From positions 1 through 41,096 of the forward strand of contig JABANP010000474.1 of the NCBI GenBank assembly GCA_013115135.1: DNA of 41,096 bases, written 5' to 3'. The translations under genes were made by a program, and so were the position numbers. Shown here piece after piece: positions 20,123 to 30,174 of the stretch. Positions within the stretch are counted from its first letter, which is position 1; the number at the start of each line of letters is the position of its first letter. A model generated the notes under the pieces. It was not told the origin of the DNA. It saw nothing but the letters and a program-made list of their open reading frames with translations, and ran no database searches. Source of the DNA: Perkinsus olseni. Taxonomy: Eukaryota; Perkinsozoa; Perkinsida; Perkinsidae.

Positions 20123-22962
20123 TCAACTCCACTCTGAGCAGCACGATGATAGTCTAACCATCACCAGACGACGCACCCTCTCTGCAGCAGCCTGTGTCTC
20201 GGCTAGGAACCCTGGTGGCACCCATTCCTCGATGGCGCTTGGCGGTCGTGGCCGGGTGGCTATGACAGTCTGAGATCTGCTCGACATCCGCCTCTCTCCG
20301 GGGCTGCCTACCTGCAAGTCTGGATCCGTCCTGGTAATGAAACGAGGTGGGTCGTAAACCTCGAGGAGGTCGTCCTTGGATGGCAGCGGCGTCGGTTGAT
20401 TTTGAACATCATAGACAGCTAAGGATTGCGCAATGTGTTCTACCGGCCGTATATTTAGGTATGTTCCTACTTGGGACGTATCGTCCTCCCTCAGCCTCTC
20501 TCAGGTCCCGGAGGACATCCAGTTGCCCCATCGAACGAGCCATCACGACCTGCCCGACAGCCACCACCCGCAGGGCTCGACGGATAGCCGAGTCCACCGC
20601 GTTGTCACAGGTGCTCGAGACGGCATTTGGATGGCAGCGGCACCGCCCTCTGCCCTCATCATCATCATCATCATCATCATCATCGAATGGTTCAGCACCT
20701 ACCGACTCCCTGAAGAAGAGAGGAGTTGAAGGTCTCGGTAGCCCCGCATGACGATACCGGGTCTGATAGTTCCCCTGCTGCCAGCGCTGGTCCTGTTGAT
20801 GCCAGACCAACTTTGGGACCATTGGGGCTCGGACCATCTTACCTTTCCGAGCAGCGCCAACCTGTAACGAATGCCATTCACTATATACCCCCCCAAGATC
20901 TGCTATTGCCTTGTAACTCGAGTAAAATTTTTCACCTACCCTAACCGCGCGGGGGTCATAGTCGTACTCGGTAACTCTATCAGCCGACTTCGTGCAGGAG
21001 CAGTGTCCCGTACCTGACAGGGGCCGTGCCAGAGCAGAGTCACTTCAACTCACATGAGGCAGTGGCGGTCATGTGCTGCATCGCCAGGACCAGGACGACA
21101 GCACTGAGCTGAGGCATATTCATTTCACATAAACGTTCCATAGTGAGCTCTCTTTCACAGAAGGACCTGATGACATCTGACACCAGTCCTGCACTACCAA
21201 TGACCTACCTCAAAGCCAATCCACATTCATTGTGGGTCGAGAAGTTACCAAGGGAGGCGACTATCTGGGCGACATCATCAGCACTGGAGACGGACGAGGT
21301 TAGAGCCTGATGCGGGTTGTGATACGAAACCAAGGCGGCAGCAGCAGCCGACCACCTTGAAGGTCAATCTGTGTGCCATGGCAGGGTCTATCTCATTATA
21401 GTTCTCTGCAACACTGTGGAAGGAGCGGATTGTCGAGCGCGTGTCATCGTCATCACTATCGATAGCATCGGTTGAGGTATCGTCATCACCAGGACCTTGT
21501 TCCCCAGAAGATAGCCTGATTAACGACCATCAGGCATCATCCTGTCGACCGCAACAACATCGAGGCACCTCATGGTGAGTATACGATTCAGCGCCATGTT
21601 CCCGAATTCAGCATTAGCTGCGACTTGTAGCACGCGTGCGCACTCAGAATCTGATACAGCAGTTATCCGAGGTCTCGTAGATCCAGCGTCGGCGCGGTAC
21701 CATCTATGGCTGTGTGACCATGATTATCGAGCAACAGAGCGTAGCCAAGTTGAAGGACTTTCTCGTGGATGGGAGCCGGCCAGGTACCACTGAACGTCTC
21801 GAGTATGTCAACAACCTGAACAGCAAGAGATGTAGCTCGCTGGCCGGATCAGGCTTGAGTCCGTCCACCCTCGATCAATTCCACCGCAATACTTCGAACC
21901 GTTCTCGCGACTCAGTATGAGTGTGACTCAAGTTGGGTCGGAGATGTTACGGAGATATTGAAAAGGAAGCGTCCCAACAGGGCTAGCGCCTCTACAGCCC
22001 TAGGGTGGTCTCGGATGGGCTGCTGAGCCCTAAAAATGGAATGAACGGAATGAACAGGCTCAGCAGAACGATCAGCTTCCGAAGATCGTTTCTAAGGTCC
22101 GCCAATGAGGCTTCAGTAAAGTTCCATTCCCGCGAGGTGAGACATTCGCCGATCAGCCTACTAGCTGATCGGCCATTGATGGTAACCGTTAGCAGACGGT
22201 TGGATACCCCCATCTCACCATCGACTTGGATACTCTCCCATCGCACATACGCTGGTAGAGTCGGTCTCCGAGTCGTTGTAGAGTCTTCTGGAGGCCTTGC
22301 CCTTCAACAGCCCCGGCAATAGCGGCAACTTGTACGAGCATTCGGGCCACACCACAAAGCTCAGAAGTCGACATCAGGACCAATCCTTGAGTTCTGTTGG
22401 GGTCCTGCATTTGATATCGTCGCCATGCTGCTCCGTACAACCCAGAGGCAGCCGAAGGGAACCCCTCCACGTGGAGGGCTATCAGCCTCAGAGAGTCTCC
22501 CTTGACGTCCTCAAGCCTAATCTGCCCAACGACGCGCCCCAGCTCCTCAGCGTAGCCGTAACATGATAGATACTGAATGAGGTTCCTGTGCTGGTCTGGC
22601 GTCAAGCCAGCAGTCTCTCGGGCAACGGTCGAAGCTAGACGGTCGTCACAGAGCGCGATAGTGGCGCTGCCAGACTCCATCATATCCTTGACGATTGTCA
22701 GCCTCTCTGATGGTGTCAGCGTCTTCTCCTCGACAAGCCGTCGACCGATGTGCCTCCACACCCAGTCTGGTGCCTGGTAGACATCCCGACGGTTATAAAG
22801 AGTATTGGCTAGGCGTAAAGTGTGGGGCCACAGGCCACCCTCAATGTACTGTTGGAGGAGGCTATCCCACTCCGTTACAGGGTGGCTACGTAGGGCGCGG
22901 TGTATCGGGGCTGACAAGGTGAACCATCGCCGATGATTCCAGCAAGAGTAGCGACCAAACAT
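20123..22962 (-). CDS. Large many-exon helical protein, probably mitochondrial, unassigned
   Basis: The minus-strand start at 22962 (MFGRYSCWNHRRWFTLSAP) looks like a mitochondrial presequence. The first exon (22962-22208) is followed by short exons: 22157-22070, then from 22022, then segments reading AVQVVDILETFSGTWPAP, SECARVLQVAANAEFGN, a DDD-rich linker, ADDVAQIVASLG, SDVIRSFCEREL, a poly-Asp tract, NAVDSAIRRALRVVAVGQ, SLAVYDVQNQPTPLPS and finally AIEEWVPPGFLAETQ, with a stop at 20123. About a dozen GT-AG introns of 45-110 nt give consistent phases. The content is alpha-helical repeat-like, reminiscent of organellar RNA-binding repeat proteins, but no PPR, RAP or other signature is clear. 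The exact 3' exons are approximate. Confidence 0.55.
20657..20687 (-). repeat. (GAT)n trinucleotide repeat, probably coding poly-Asp
   Basis: Nine or more tandem ATC/GAT units. In the minus-strand frame of the surrounding exon they encode nine consecutive Asp residues, flanked by EPF and EGRG, so the repeat is most likely translated. Confidence 0.8.
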
Positions 22963-23221
22963 GGTAAATGGTCTAATAAAACATCTGTAAGAGGACCCTT
23001 CCTCAGCATCCATATACACCTGAGTAATTCCGATTCGAGCATAATGGGAGGCCCCTGGGTCATGCCACCGCAGCGCTCCAATGTGCAACTGAGCAGCAGC
23101 AGCAGCCCCTCTACTAACAAACACAACACGTAACCGTTATGGACCTCATCATCATCATCGACGCATCGAACGACGCTTGCGCAGTCTGTTGTCACCTGAG
23201 CAAGCAAGGTTCCAATCATCA

Positions 23222-23583
23222 TCACAAGCGCGTATGGGCGTTGCCTGATCTTTGAGGAGGCTGAGTAGGGGCCCCGGCGTGATTCCCCTCATGAGCTGCC
23301 GACTGATGCTGTTCTTGCGGACGCCGCATTGTGGCCGGTGGAGGGGCCGTGGGAATCCGCGTCGATACAGAAACTTTGACTCCGCCGCCAGGCTGTGGGG
23401 TGGCGGTTCGAACTCTGAATAGAAGACAGTCGGATGGCCCCCTCGTGGTGATGAGGTTGTACACTGTAAAGTTGTCGCAATACTGGCACTTGAGGATCTC
23501 CTCAACGGCCGTCGAGGAGTGATTCTCGTCCAGGGAGGGCTCATGCGCCGCTGCAACGTGCGACCTGGCACTTCGTCATTCAA
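23222..23583 (-). CDS. Small protein with a CxxC motif and Pro-rich tail, unassigned
   Basis: One minus-strand frame reads EEILKCQYCDNFTVYN, then LLFRVRTATPQPGGG, and ends in a Pro/Gln-rich tail at 23222. A single Cys pair is visible. The frame is open from a likely acceptor near 23560 (CCAG before TCGCAC), so a short 5' exon probably lies upstream. It sits between two other minus-strand genes. Two other minus-strand frames overlap; this one was preferred for its composition. Confidence 0.35.
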
Positions 23584-23604
23584 CTTGGAGGAAGGATATC
23601 CTGT

Positions 23605-24250
23605 CTACCCTTGGCGGTTATCAAAAAAGTTGAAAACCGTCTCTCCTTGAGGGGTGTGCTGCTCCTTCTGAGTGAGGTAAGGCCTCCATGCGAGGTGATT
23701 CGACGTGATGTCAGTACAACAATCAGGTAGAGAGTTTATCACCAAACCTGACCATGGGATGCTAGTCATCGAAGGGGTCCAGGATAAGTCACAGTAGAAG
23801 GCTCTCTTGCCGAAGATGTAATAAATCAATGGTATTATTGGGAAAGTGAAGCTCCTAACGAGTCCATAGTAGCTGCGTCCGACCCGCTACGGCCAAATGT
23901 GACCCATTCGACCACTCGGTTACCTTCCGGCTGCTTCTCCTCGATTTCCTTCTTTTTCCGTCGTATTGCTGGTGGAGCGTCGGGGTCACCTTTCCGCTTC
24001 CTCTCGGCTTCGGCAAAATACTGAGTTATCCCAAATGATACGACTGAACGGATGAGGGATCGACCGAGTAGCGAAGAGGACAGCCTACCGGCGAGTATGT
24101 TGGCGAGGATGAGCCAATCATCAGAACGGCGGAGGTAGGGCGATAGGACGCAGCGGGGAGGCGGACTGTCACCACCACCATCACCTGGAAAGACCAGCAA
24201 CACTCATCGCTACCACAACCGCCGCCTACCTGTCGATGCTGCAGCCACAC
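23605..24250 (-). CDS. Probable membrane protein, unassigned, spliced
   Basis: The last exon, ending at 23605, begins after a CCGTAG acceptor. It reads VGRSYYGLVRSFTFPI, then hydrophobic IIPLIYYIFG, then a polar end (FNFFDNRQG). Upstream material includes DDWLILANILAGRLSSS and a very basic stretch. More than one frame is open at 23900-24200, and the join to the last exon could not be fixed. Likely a small integral membrane protein, possibly organellar; no family recognised. Confidence 0.4.
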
Positions 24251-24529
24251 AGCACGGTGTTATCACTAACAGCAGCTGCAGAAGGTGTGCACTATGGAGT
24301 GGACGGCAGTTAGTTGAGGAGAACATTAGTAGGCCCTAGGACGGCCATAGAAGTACTGACGAACTACGGTAGTTCGGGCATCCCAGCTAGGTCACACACC
24401 CTTCAACGGTTGTTGTTTTTCGGAAGCAGGTTGAGAAGAGTGATGTCCATGACGTACCCTACTCGCCACTCGAGAACACAACAGGCATTATGGATTGGAC
24501 TTGCAGTTAGCATGAAAAGGCTGCTGCCA

Positions 24530-27083
24530 TCAGACCAGCAGTAGACGCTTCGCTAAATCATTATTATCAACCCGTTGCTTCAATGCGTATTCGACATCAG
24601 CCCTGTCAATATACCCACTCAGCGACACTATCTGACAAAGAACTAAGATGCAACCGAGTAGGGCGAAAGATGGTAGGCAGCAGTAGACGGACTGTGAGGG
24701 CTCCTGGCTCATCCTCAGCACACTGCCGCAAGCGCTCATCACGACGACGCTTCTCTGTCACCGATCCAACTGCCGTACCTGCCATGAGAAGCACAAGCAG
24801 CAGGGGAGATAACGGGAAACTCACGAGTTCTTTGCTTGTCGGCAGTTGAAAGTAAATCCTTATTCTTCCTTTTCTGAGTAACCATCTGGAGGTCATCTTC
24901 CACCCCATCTCCCGCGTCCTGAGGCAACGGCTTCGAGACGAAAGAGGAAGGCTAGACGGACACTCAACCACCTTATCATCCTCAAGACGGTCCCTCAAGT
25001 ATAGGGAATTCTTCATCACAGTAAAGAGAGTGATGATGCCCCAGTTCTCGAGCTTCACGGCAAGCAGCTCGAAGTCACGAAAAGGCATCACGTATCCTCC
25101 AGGGTACTCATTGTAGCCCTCCGGCGGATGATGATAAGAGAGAGCGTTCATCTTCTCGTATACCGCATGCAGGGTGATGGACTGAGGAAAGAACCTCGAG
25201 ATGGACACCCCCATCCTCCGTACCTGGGGGTTCTTCTGAGCCCGCAAGAGCATGATGAATGCCAGCATAAATCGGAAGTGGAAGGTGTGCAAAGACGCCA
25301 CTTTGTCGACCAGAACGCTCGAGAATGTGTCGCTCTGGGCGGCATTTATCTCAGCTGGGGTAACCTGAGAGCATCCTAAAACGCATGAGTCAACCTAAGA
25401 TACTCCTGTCACCTTGCATCCCCTCTTTCGCAACTCAATCGCTCGCCGGCATATGTGAAGTGCCTTACGGATATCCCCAGACACCGATGCCACTCGCATG
25501 GCGCACAGCTTTATAGCGTTGCTGAGGCGCCGCCCTCCTTGCGTCCACGGAAGGAATCCTACCTCTCAAAGACAGCCTCCCCTCCACACTCTTCCATACG
25601 ACGACGGATAATCTCAGCGATCTGGTCACTCGAGTAGGGGCTGAAGTTCAGCCGACCGAACCCAAGCTAACAAGGAGAAGCATGTCTCGCGAGAGAGGTA
25701 GTAATCTTGCCTTCTGCATACCCTAGATGCCACCCGAGGAATCATCCGCTCCGGCAAGTCCATGGTGTTGGCGATTGCCACAACCGCAAGCTTCGATGTG
25801 GGGAGAGTCGGCCAATCGAAAAGGCAGTAGAGGACCTTCTGCTGCTTCGTCACCAGATAGTCCAACTCATCAATAACCACAACACTGAGCAGAAAAATGC
25901 AACCCGTGGGATTCGAACCCGGCTCGAAGTACGACTCACAGAACTGGTTCCTCAGGATTGCCTTTCCGCATGTAAGCGTCCAGCTTGTCGTAGGCCACCG
26001 CCGCCGAGACCTTAGCAGGCCCGATCTCCAGGGCCGTATAGAGCTCCCTTAGGCGGGACACCCCTGCATCACATCACCTTCCACCCGCTTACTTGAAAAC
26101 GCCTTGTGGAGTAGCCAGGCGGAAGGCGTTGACGTATGCGAACTTGAATGCGGGCACTTGTCGTTTATCCATCTTCGACTTCAATTCTCCTACCACACCC
26201 ATCACGGTCGCCGTCTTCCCTACCAACTACTTCGGTATCAAACGGTGACAAAAGATACGCACTACCCGTGCCCGGCATTCCGGAGATGTAAAGAACATTC
26301 CCCGCCCCTCCGGTGTTAACAGCTTCCCACAGAAAACCGTAAACTCTTCGTCGTTCATCATCGCGACAGGGCAGGGCCTGAGAGGAAAAGGTGATAGAAA
26401 GATTCCCACCCTTCTGAGACACCCGACTTCGGGAATGTTCGACAGCTGCAGTTTCTCAGCGAATTCCATCGCCGCCTTCTGGAGGTGTTCTTCCTCATCA
26501 TCTGAAAGGGAAGATGTGGTATCAACGACCAACACTCCTACCCAGGCTGCTGGTAGAGGGAGAGATAATGCTGTCTTCCCTGAGGGCCTCATCATCCTCG
26601 GCGGGGCGCTTCCTGAATACGTGAAACATCGCACCGCTAGAGGTGTGACGATCTAAGGCCATCGGCCAGAAAGGCAATGGTGGCTAACAGGCAACTCACC
26701 TCGACGATGTCTTCCGTCTTCCCGGTGTCCGCTTGGCAGTTGGCCGTTGTGACGGTACTGATGAGGAGGGCGACGAAGGAGATGCTGCCGAAGGTTCGTG
26801 GGGGAAAGAGGTCCTGCGAGGGTCATCCTCAATCGAGGGAACGGAGGTTCAATTACCCGCTTATTTGGTTGAGCACCTTCAAGCGAGAACTACGCCGTGT
26901 TGGGGGAACTGCTGCTGCGGCTGCTGCTGATCGACATGAGGACATTCACGAGTACTGCGGGCAATAGCGAGTGAGTAACGGCAAAATCATCATCCCTGGG
27001 ACTAGAACCCGCAACCATCCGCTCTGTGGGCGGGCCCTTTTCCGAGAAGCCACAGGCGATGCACCATCAATCTCCGGGCCCAT
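24530..27083 (-). CDS. ORC1: Origin recognition complex subunit 1 (ORC1/CDC6-type AAA+ ATPase)
   Basis: The large subunit of the origin-licensing ATPase, acting in the nucleus. Minus strand, about a dozen exons. The N-terminus from 27083 is MGPEIDGASPVASRKRAR, a basic disordered tail with TPGRR- and KR-rich nuclear-localisation-like runs. Then LPCRDDERRRVYGF (the ORC1 entry motif), Walker A GMPGTGKT, Walker B VVVIDELDYL, sensor 1 VAIANTMDLPERM, SRxxx-NFSPYSSDQI, and sensor 2 VSGDIRKALHICRRA. Then a winged-helix domain (FMLAFIMLLRAQ, FRDFELLAVKLENWGI) and a C-terminal DVEYALKQ helix ending at 24530. A 46-nt intron (26265-26220) splits Walker A. One intron seems to use GC (GCGTTT). Introns at 25939-25885 and near 27000 and 26850 carry tRNA-like T-arms. 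The BAH domain of animal ORC1 is absent, as often in protists. Exons at the extreme 3' end are approximate. Confidence 0.85.
25390..25405 (-). repeat. 16-nt repeat GAGTATCTTAGGTYGA, copy in ORC1 intron
   Basis: An exact match to GAGTATCTTAGGTTGA on the minus strand, inside an ORC1 intron just after the donor. The other copies are at 28031-28046 and 38276-38291. Confidence 0.7.
25885..25939 (-). repeat. tRNA-like T-arm with T-run in ORC1 intron (sense)
   Basis: The 55-nt intron reads GAGCCGGGTTCGAATCCCAC, then GGGTTGCATTTTTCTGCTCAG, on the gene strand. The B-box GGTTCGAATCC is exact (plus 25909-25919), and a TTTTT run follows at the spacing of a tRNA gene terminator. Only the 3' half of a tRNA is present. 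Confidence 0.6.
26846..26856 (+). repeat. tRNA-like B-box remnant in ORC1 intron (antisense)
   Basis: GGTTCAATTAC, 10 of 11 to the B-box, on the strand opposite the gene, within the intron that follows ORC1 exon reading RLKVLNQISG. Confidence 0.4.
26999..27009 (-). repeat. tRNA-like T-arm in ORC1 intron 1 (sense)
   Basis: GCGGG-TTCTAGT-CCCAG can form a T-stem and loop; the B-box core GGTTCTAGTCC matches 10 of 11. It lies a few bases after the likely donor of the first intron. Confidence 0.45.
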
Positions 27084-27629
27084 GGATATGCCGATGACCT
27101 GACGCAAGAATACCCCGCTAAACCTTCCGGGAGTCAACTCTGGCTGCAGCTGGTATCAGAAACCATGACAGTGTCAATAATGAACTTATCAAAACCTCAA
27201 CAGTTGAGGTCTTGATACACCTCTGTGAGTCAGTGAAGGTCCGGGCTTTGCCTGGAGCAAGTTCAAGCAAGCGTAGCAAGCATCGTTTGTGCGCGAGCTA
27301 TTCGCGCGCCCCCGTAATCGACCAAAGTGGTAGCAACGATATGTTGCGTTCGTGGTTGTAAGGAGCGGAACCCGGCGTGAGAAGGTCTTCCGGGCCGGTT
27401 CCGAGGAAATTTTTCTTTTACCCTTGGTTAGTTATCTGGGAGACATTGCCTGTGTGCTTGCGTGCCAGGCAATGTGACTGCGGTGTTGTATTGGCCGCTG
27501 GCCCGAAGTGTGTTGGACATCCTGGCGATGTCTGCTGGTCTTCGGGTCTCGGGCTAATTTACACCACAGTCTCACCCAACACTCCCAGTTGACTGATGCG
27601 ATGCGGCGGAGCGCGTCTTGACAGAGTCC

Positions 27630-27664
27630 GTCAAAATGCGTCACAGACTGTGACGTATTTTGAC
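27630..27664. repeat. Near-perfect 35-nt palindrome
   Basis: Two 17-nt arms (GTCAAAATGCGTCACAG and its complement) with one G-T mismatch flank a single A. It could form a cruciform or a very stable RNA hairpin, or bind a dimeric protein; the CGTCA half-sites resemble bZIP/CREB sites. Confidence 0.85.
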
Positions 27665-27772
27665 GGCACCGGGTCACCCGGTCCGGGTGAGAGCGACGCG
27701 ACAACCTCATTGTGATGAAGGGGATATTTTGCCCATCCAAATTATTGTGGTTATCGCACAGAGCAAAGAAGG

Positions 27773-27838
27773 TCTAACGGTAGTGGGTCAAGCGGTCATC
27801 CGTGTGGGCGTAGGATCGATCCCTATGATGTTCATATT
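27773..27838 (+). repeat. tRNA-like remnant, intergenic
   Basis: GTAGG-ATCGATC-CCTAT forms a 5-bp T-arm, and GAAGGTC at the 5' end can pair mostly with GATGTTC at the 3' end. The total is 66 nt, so the D or anticodon arm is shortened. The T-loop starts with A, not T, so it is unlikely to be a working tRNA. Confidence 0.35.
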
Positions 27839-27890
27839 CGCCGCAAATTTTGCTCAAAATGTCTTTTAAGGATGTCCTTATCCTCGGGTG

Positions 27891-28000
27891 AGGACGTCTT
27901 TAAGTTTAGGATCCTAAGGTTAAGTGAGGACAACCTTGTGAAATAGCTTGTCCTTACTTGAGGATTCCTAAGGTTAGGATCCTAAACTTAAAGACGTCCT
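27891..28000. repeat. Foldback element with 27-bp perfect inverted repeats
   Basis: The left arm 27891-27917 (starting AGGACGTCTTTAAGTTTAG) is the exact complement of the right arm 27974-28000. Imperfect pairing continues inward (GGACAA/TTGTCC). The arms contain GGATCC. It looks like a small non-autonomous foldback/MITE-like element; a target-site duplication is not obvious. Confidence 0.85.
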
Positions 28001-28030
28001 TACTCAGCAAATCCTATGAAATAGGCCCCC

Positions 28031-28046
28031 GAGTATCTTAGGTTGA
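28031..28046 (+). repeat. 16-nt repeat GAGTATCTTAGGTYGA, intergenic copy
   Basis: Exact GAGTATCTTAGGTTGA, 30 nt beyond the foldback element. Confidence 0.7.
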
Positions 28047-28494
28047 TCGTGGACTGTCACAAATCGACTATCCGTTATTGAGGTCTGCATTCTCATGACG
28101 GCAGCGAAGTCTCCTGAATGCTGATCCTGGATGTGGTCCCGGAGCGATACGTTCTGAGAACGAGCAAAGTGGTGACGGGAGTGGTCGCCCGCTCCACGAC
28201 ATTCTCCGGGACCACAGAGTTGTCGTCTGGTCGGATGCGGGTCTTGATGCATTGTAGCTCACGATGGAACCTTCTGACTCGCGCATCGTAGTAGGCAAGC
28301 ATGTATATGCTACCTACTATTGATTGGTAGTACCCTGTGCTGCTTCCGGGCGTTCGTGTGCCTGCTGGTAAAGGTTGATGGACGTTTCACCTGTGATCGG
28401 TCTACCTGCCTGTCAGACGTGTAGAATTCCGTTTCCACTCAGTCGACTATACAGGAGGCTGTCTTGCATTCCAGACCTGTTTGTCGTCTTCCCA

Positions 28495-29991
28495 ATGGCC
28501 TTTCCCTGTCCGATTTCCCCCTCTGCTTCAACTCCCTCATCACCATCATCATCACCACAGCACCACCAGTTCGCCCCTCGACGCCCGTTCAACCCCAACT
28601 GTCCCGTAAGACCAGACGTCTATCACCTCTACGGCGGCACGTTAGTGCACGAACCTGAGCTCATCAAAGCCTACGGTGGAGGACATCACGACGCTGTTCG
28701 AATAGAATGGGTTGATGATGCCTCCTGCAACCTCGTCTATCCCGATGCTCACTCGGCCAAGTCCTCGCTGTTGCCGGAGCTCGTAGGGTCGGAGTTGCCG
28801 CCTTCGGACGGCTCCTGGCTGCCTTGTAGGCCTCTCAGGAAGGTGGGTGTAGGTCTAGGTGGCGACAAGTCTTTTATGGAGGCCACAGAGCTGCAGATCA
28901 GGGTCGCCACCACCGCGGACGTGAAGGACCTCCATCATAAAGGGGATGTCGATTCTACCTACTATCAGCTCAACTGCGACCGGGTGGTGCGACGAAAGCT
29001 GTCTTATCATGGCCAGGAGTGGCATAGGAAAAAGCAGGAGAGACGGGACAATTATAATAAGGCCAAGCAAGAGGCGGTGGCAGAACCAGCTGCTACTGCG
29101 CCGAGGATCGGCCTCGACGGCTATGCTACTGCCGCTATGAATCCGCTGTTGTTTTTGAGGGCATCCAACTCGACTGTGGAGGTAGACAAGAAGGAAGACC
29201 TTCTGAGTATGGTTAACAAAGCGGAGGATGCTGCCGGCTTTGGTAAGGCGGAGGTGCAGGGTGGTGGTAAGGGGAAAGGGAGGAAAAGGCAGAGTGCCGA
29301 CGGTATCTTGCACTCGACTTCGGCTGATAAAAGACAGGTTAACCTGCCGATTGCAGTGGTGAAGTTCTGTAAAAGATACCGGCTGAAGTATGAGGCTGTT
29401 AGATTGAGGAAAACTTATCGAAGTATTTCCTTTGGTCAGCAGAAGTCGCTGAAGAACGGCGGTCCTCCGGAGGCCCCTCCGGAGGCCCCTCCGTGGGAGG
29501 TCTACGTGGCGGCTAATGGCCTGCAGGAGACCACACTCGCCCATGCCGTTTGGATATCCATTGGGGACTGGCAGAAGGAGGAAGGGGTGGATAAGCTGCT
29601 TCAAAGGAGGGTGGTAGTATTGGTACCCCATGTACCTGGTACTGGGGTATCTCTGGATATGATTTCGGAGAAATGTGGTACGAAGGCTAAGACGGTGTCG
29701 GTATCTCACATGCAGAAGGAGCTGGGATTTCCCCCCATGGTGTGCCCACCGTTCGGCCATCAGTTCGCGCCGAATGTCGTCAAATCCGGGGTCGATGCTG
29801 GCTCTTTACAACCGCCGAAGATTCTCATCAGCGAGGATCTTATCGCCTCGCCCATGGTCGTCTTCGACCTCGGTAATAATGCGATCAAAATATCGGGAAG
29901 TCAGCTGAAACGGTTGATCGATTTGGGACCCGACAGTGGTTGTGATGTGGTATCCTGCGGATCGGATATCTTAGTTAAGAAGGCTGCGTGA
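28495..29991 (+). CDS. Fusion protein: NCBP3-type RRM plus YbaK/ProX-like deacylase domain
   Basis: A single intron-free frame, 498 aa from the ATG at 28495 (also open upstream to 28375). The N-terminal third has PDVYHLYGG, then RIEWVDDASCNLVY, the hallmark of the NCBP3 (C17orf85) cap-binding RRM-like domain. The middle is charged and Lys-rich. The C-terminal half has RRVVVLVPHVPGTGVSLDM, AKTVSVSHMQKELGFPP, VCPPFGHQFAP, then VVFDLGNNAIKISGSQL. These match the order of strands and the conserved PFGH loop of YbaK/ProRS-editing domains, which hydrolyse mischarged tRNA. I know of no such fusion. There is no stop or splice signal between the halves, so a chimeric gene model is unlikely but not excluded. 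A role linking mRNA caps and tRNA quality control would be speculation. Confidence 0.75.
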   Translation: MAFPCPISPSASTPSSPSSSPQHHQFAPRRPFNPNCPVRPDVYHLYGGTLVHEPELIKAYGGGHHDAVRIEWVDDASCNLVYPDAHSAKSSLLPELVGSELPPSDGSWLPCRPLRKVGVGLGGDKSFMEATELQIRVATTADVKDLHHKGDVDSTYYQLNCDRVVRRKLSYHGQEWHRKKQERRDNYNKAKQEAVAEPAATAPRIGLDGYATAAMNPLLFLRASNSTVEVDKKEDLLSMVNKAEDAAGFGKAEVQGGGKGKGRKRQSADGILHSTSADKRQVNLPIAVVKFCKRYRLKYEAVRLRKTYRSISFGQQKSLKNGGPPEAPPEAPPWEVYVAANGLQETTLAHAVWISIGDWQKEEGVDKLLQRRVVVLVPHVPGTGVSLDMISEKCGTKAKTVSVSHMQKELGFPPMVCPPFGHQFAPNVVKSGVDAGSLQPPKILISEDLIASPMVVFDLGNNAIKISGSQLKRLIDLGPDSGCDVVSCGSDILVKKAA

Positions 29992-30174
29992 TGGAGGTTA
30001 ACCTGTGGGGAAGTGTAATATTGTATCTTTGCTTCGTCGAGAGTATCCTCGAAGTTTCCTATAACGTCGGTTTGTTTTAGCTTCTCCTTGCGTTGAAGTT
30101 CTCAGGGCGAAGCGGCGGCCGATCTCCTCAGTTTGTGTCTTCGCCTTTCGTCTGCCTGTTGTCGCTTCTCCAAG

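Larger units (their letters stand above)
27084..28494. other. Divergent intergenic region between ORC1 and the NCBP3-YbaK gene
   Basis: 1.4 kb without a supported gene, presumably holding both promoters. It contains a near-perfect 35-nt palindrome (27630-27664), a tRNA-like segment (27773-27838), a 27-bp inverted repeat (27891-28000) and one copy of the 16-nt GAGTATCTTAGGTYGA repeat (28031-28046). Confidence 0.6.

Noticed and set aside
20657..20687. (ATC)n as a non-coding microsatellite
   Set aside because: It is in frame as poly-Asp within an otherwise coding-like minus-strand exon.
26677..26967. Plus-strand 96-codon frame as a gene
   Set aside because: It is the complement of the ORC1 N-terminal exons, which join in frame and carry ORC1-like basic motifs.
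27773..27838. Functional tRNA gene
   Set aside because: Only 66 nt, T-loop begins with A and an arm is missing; better seen as a remnant.
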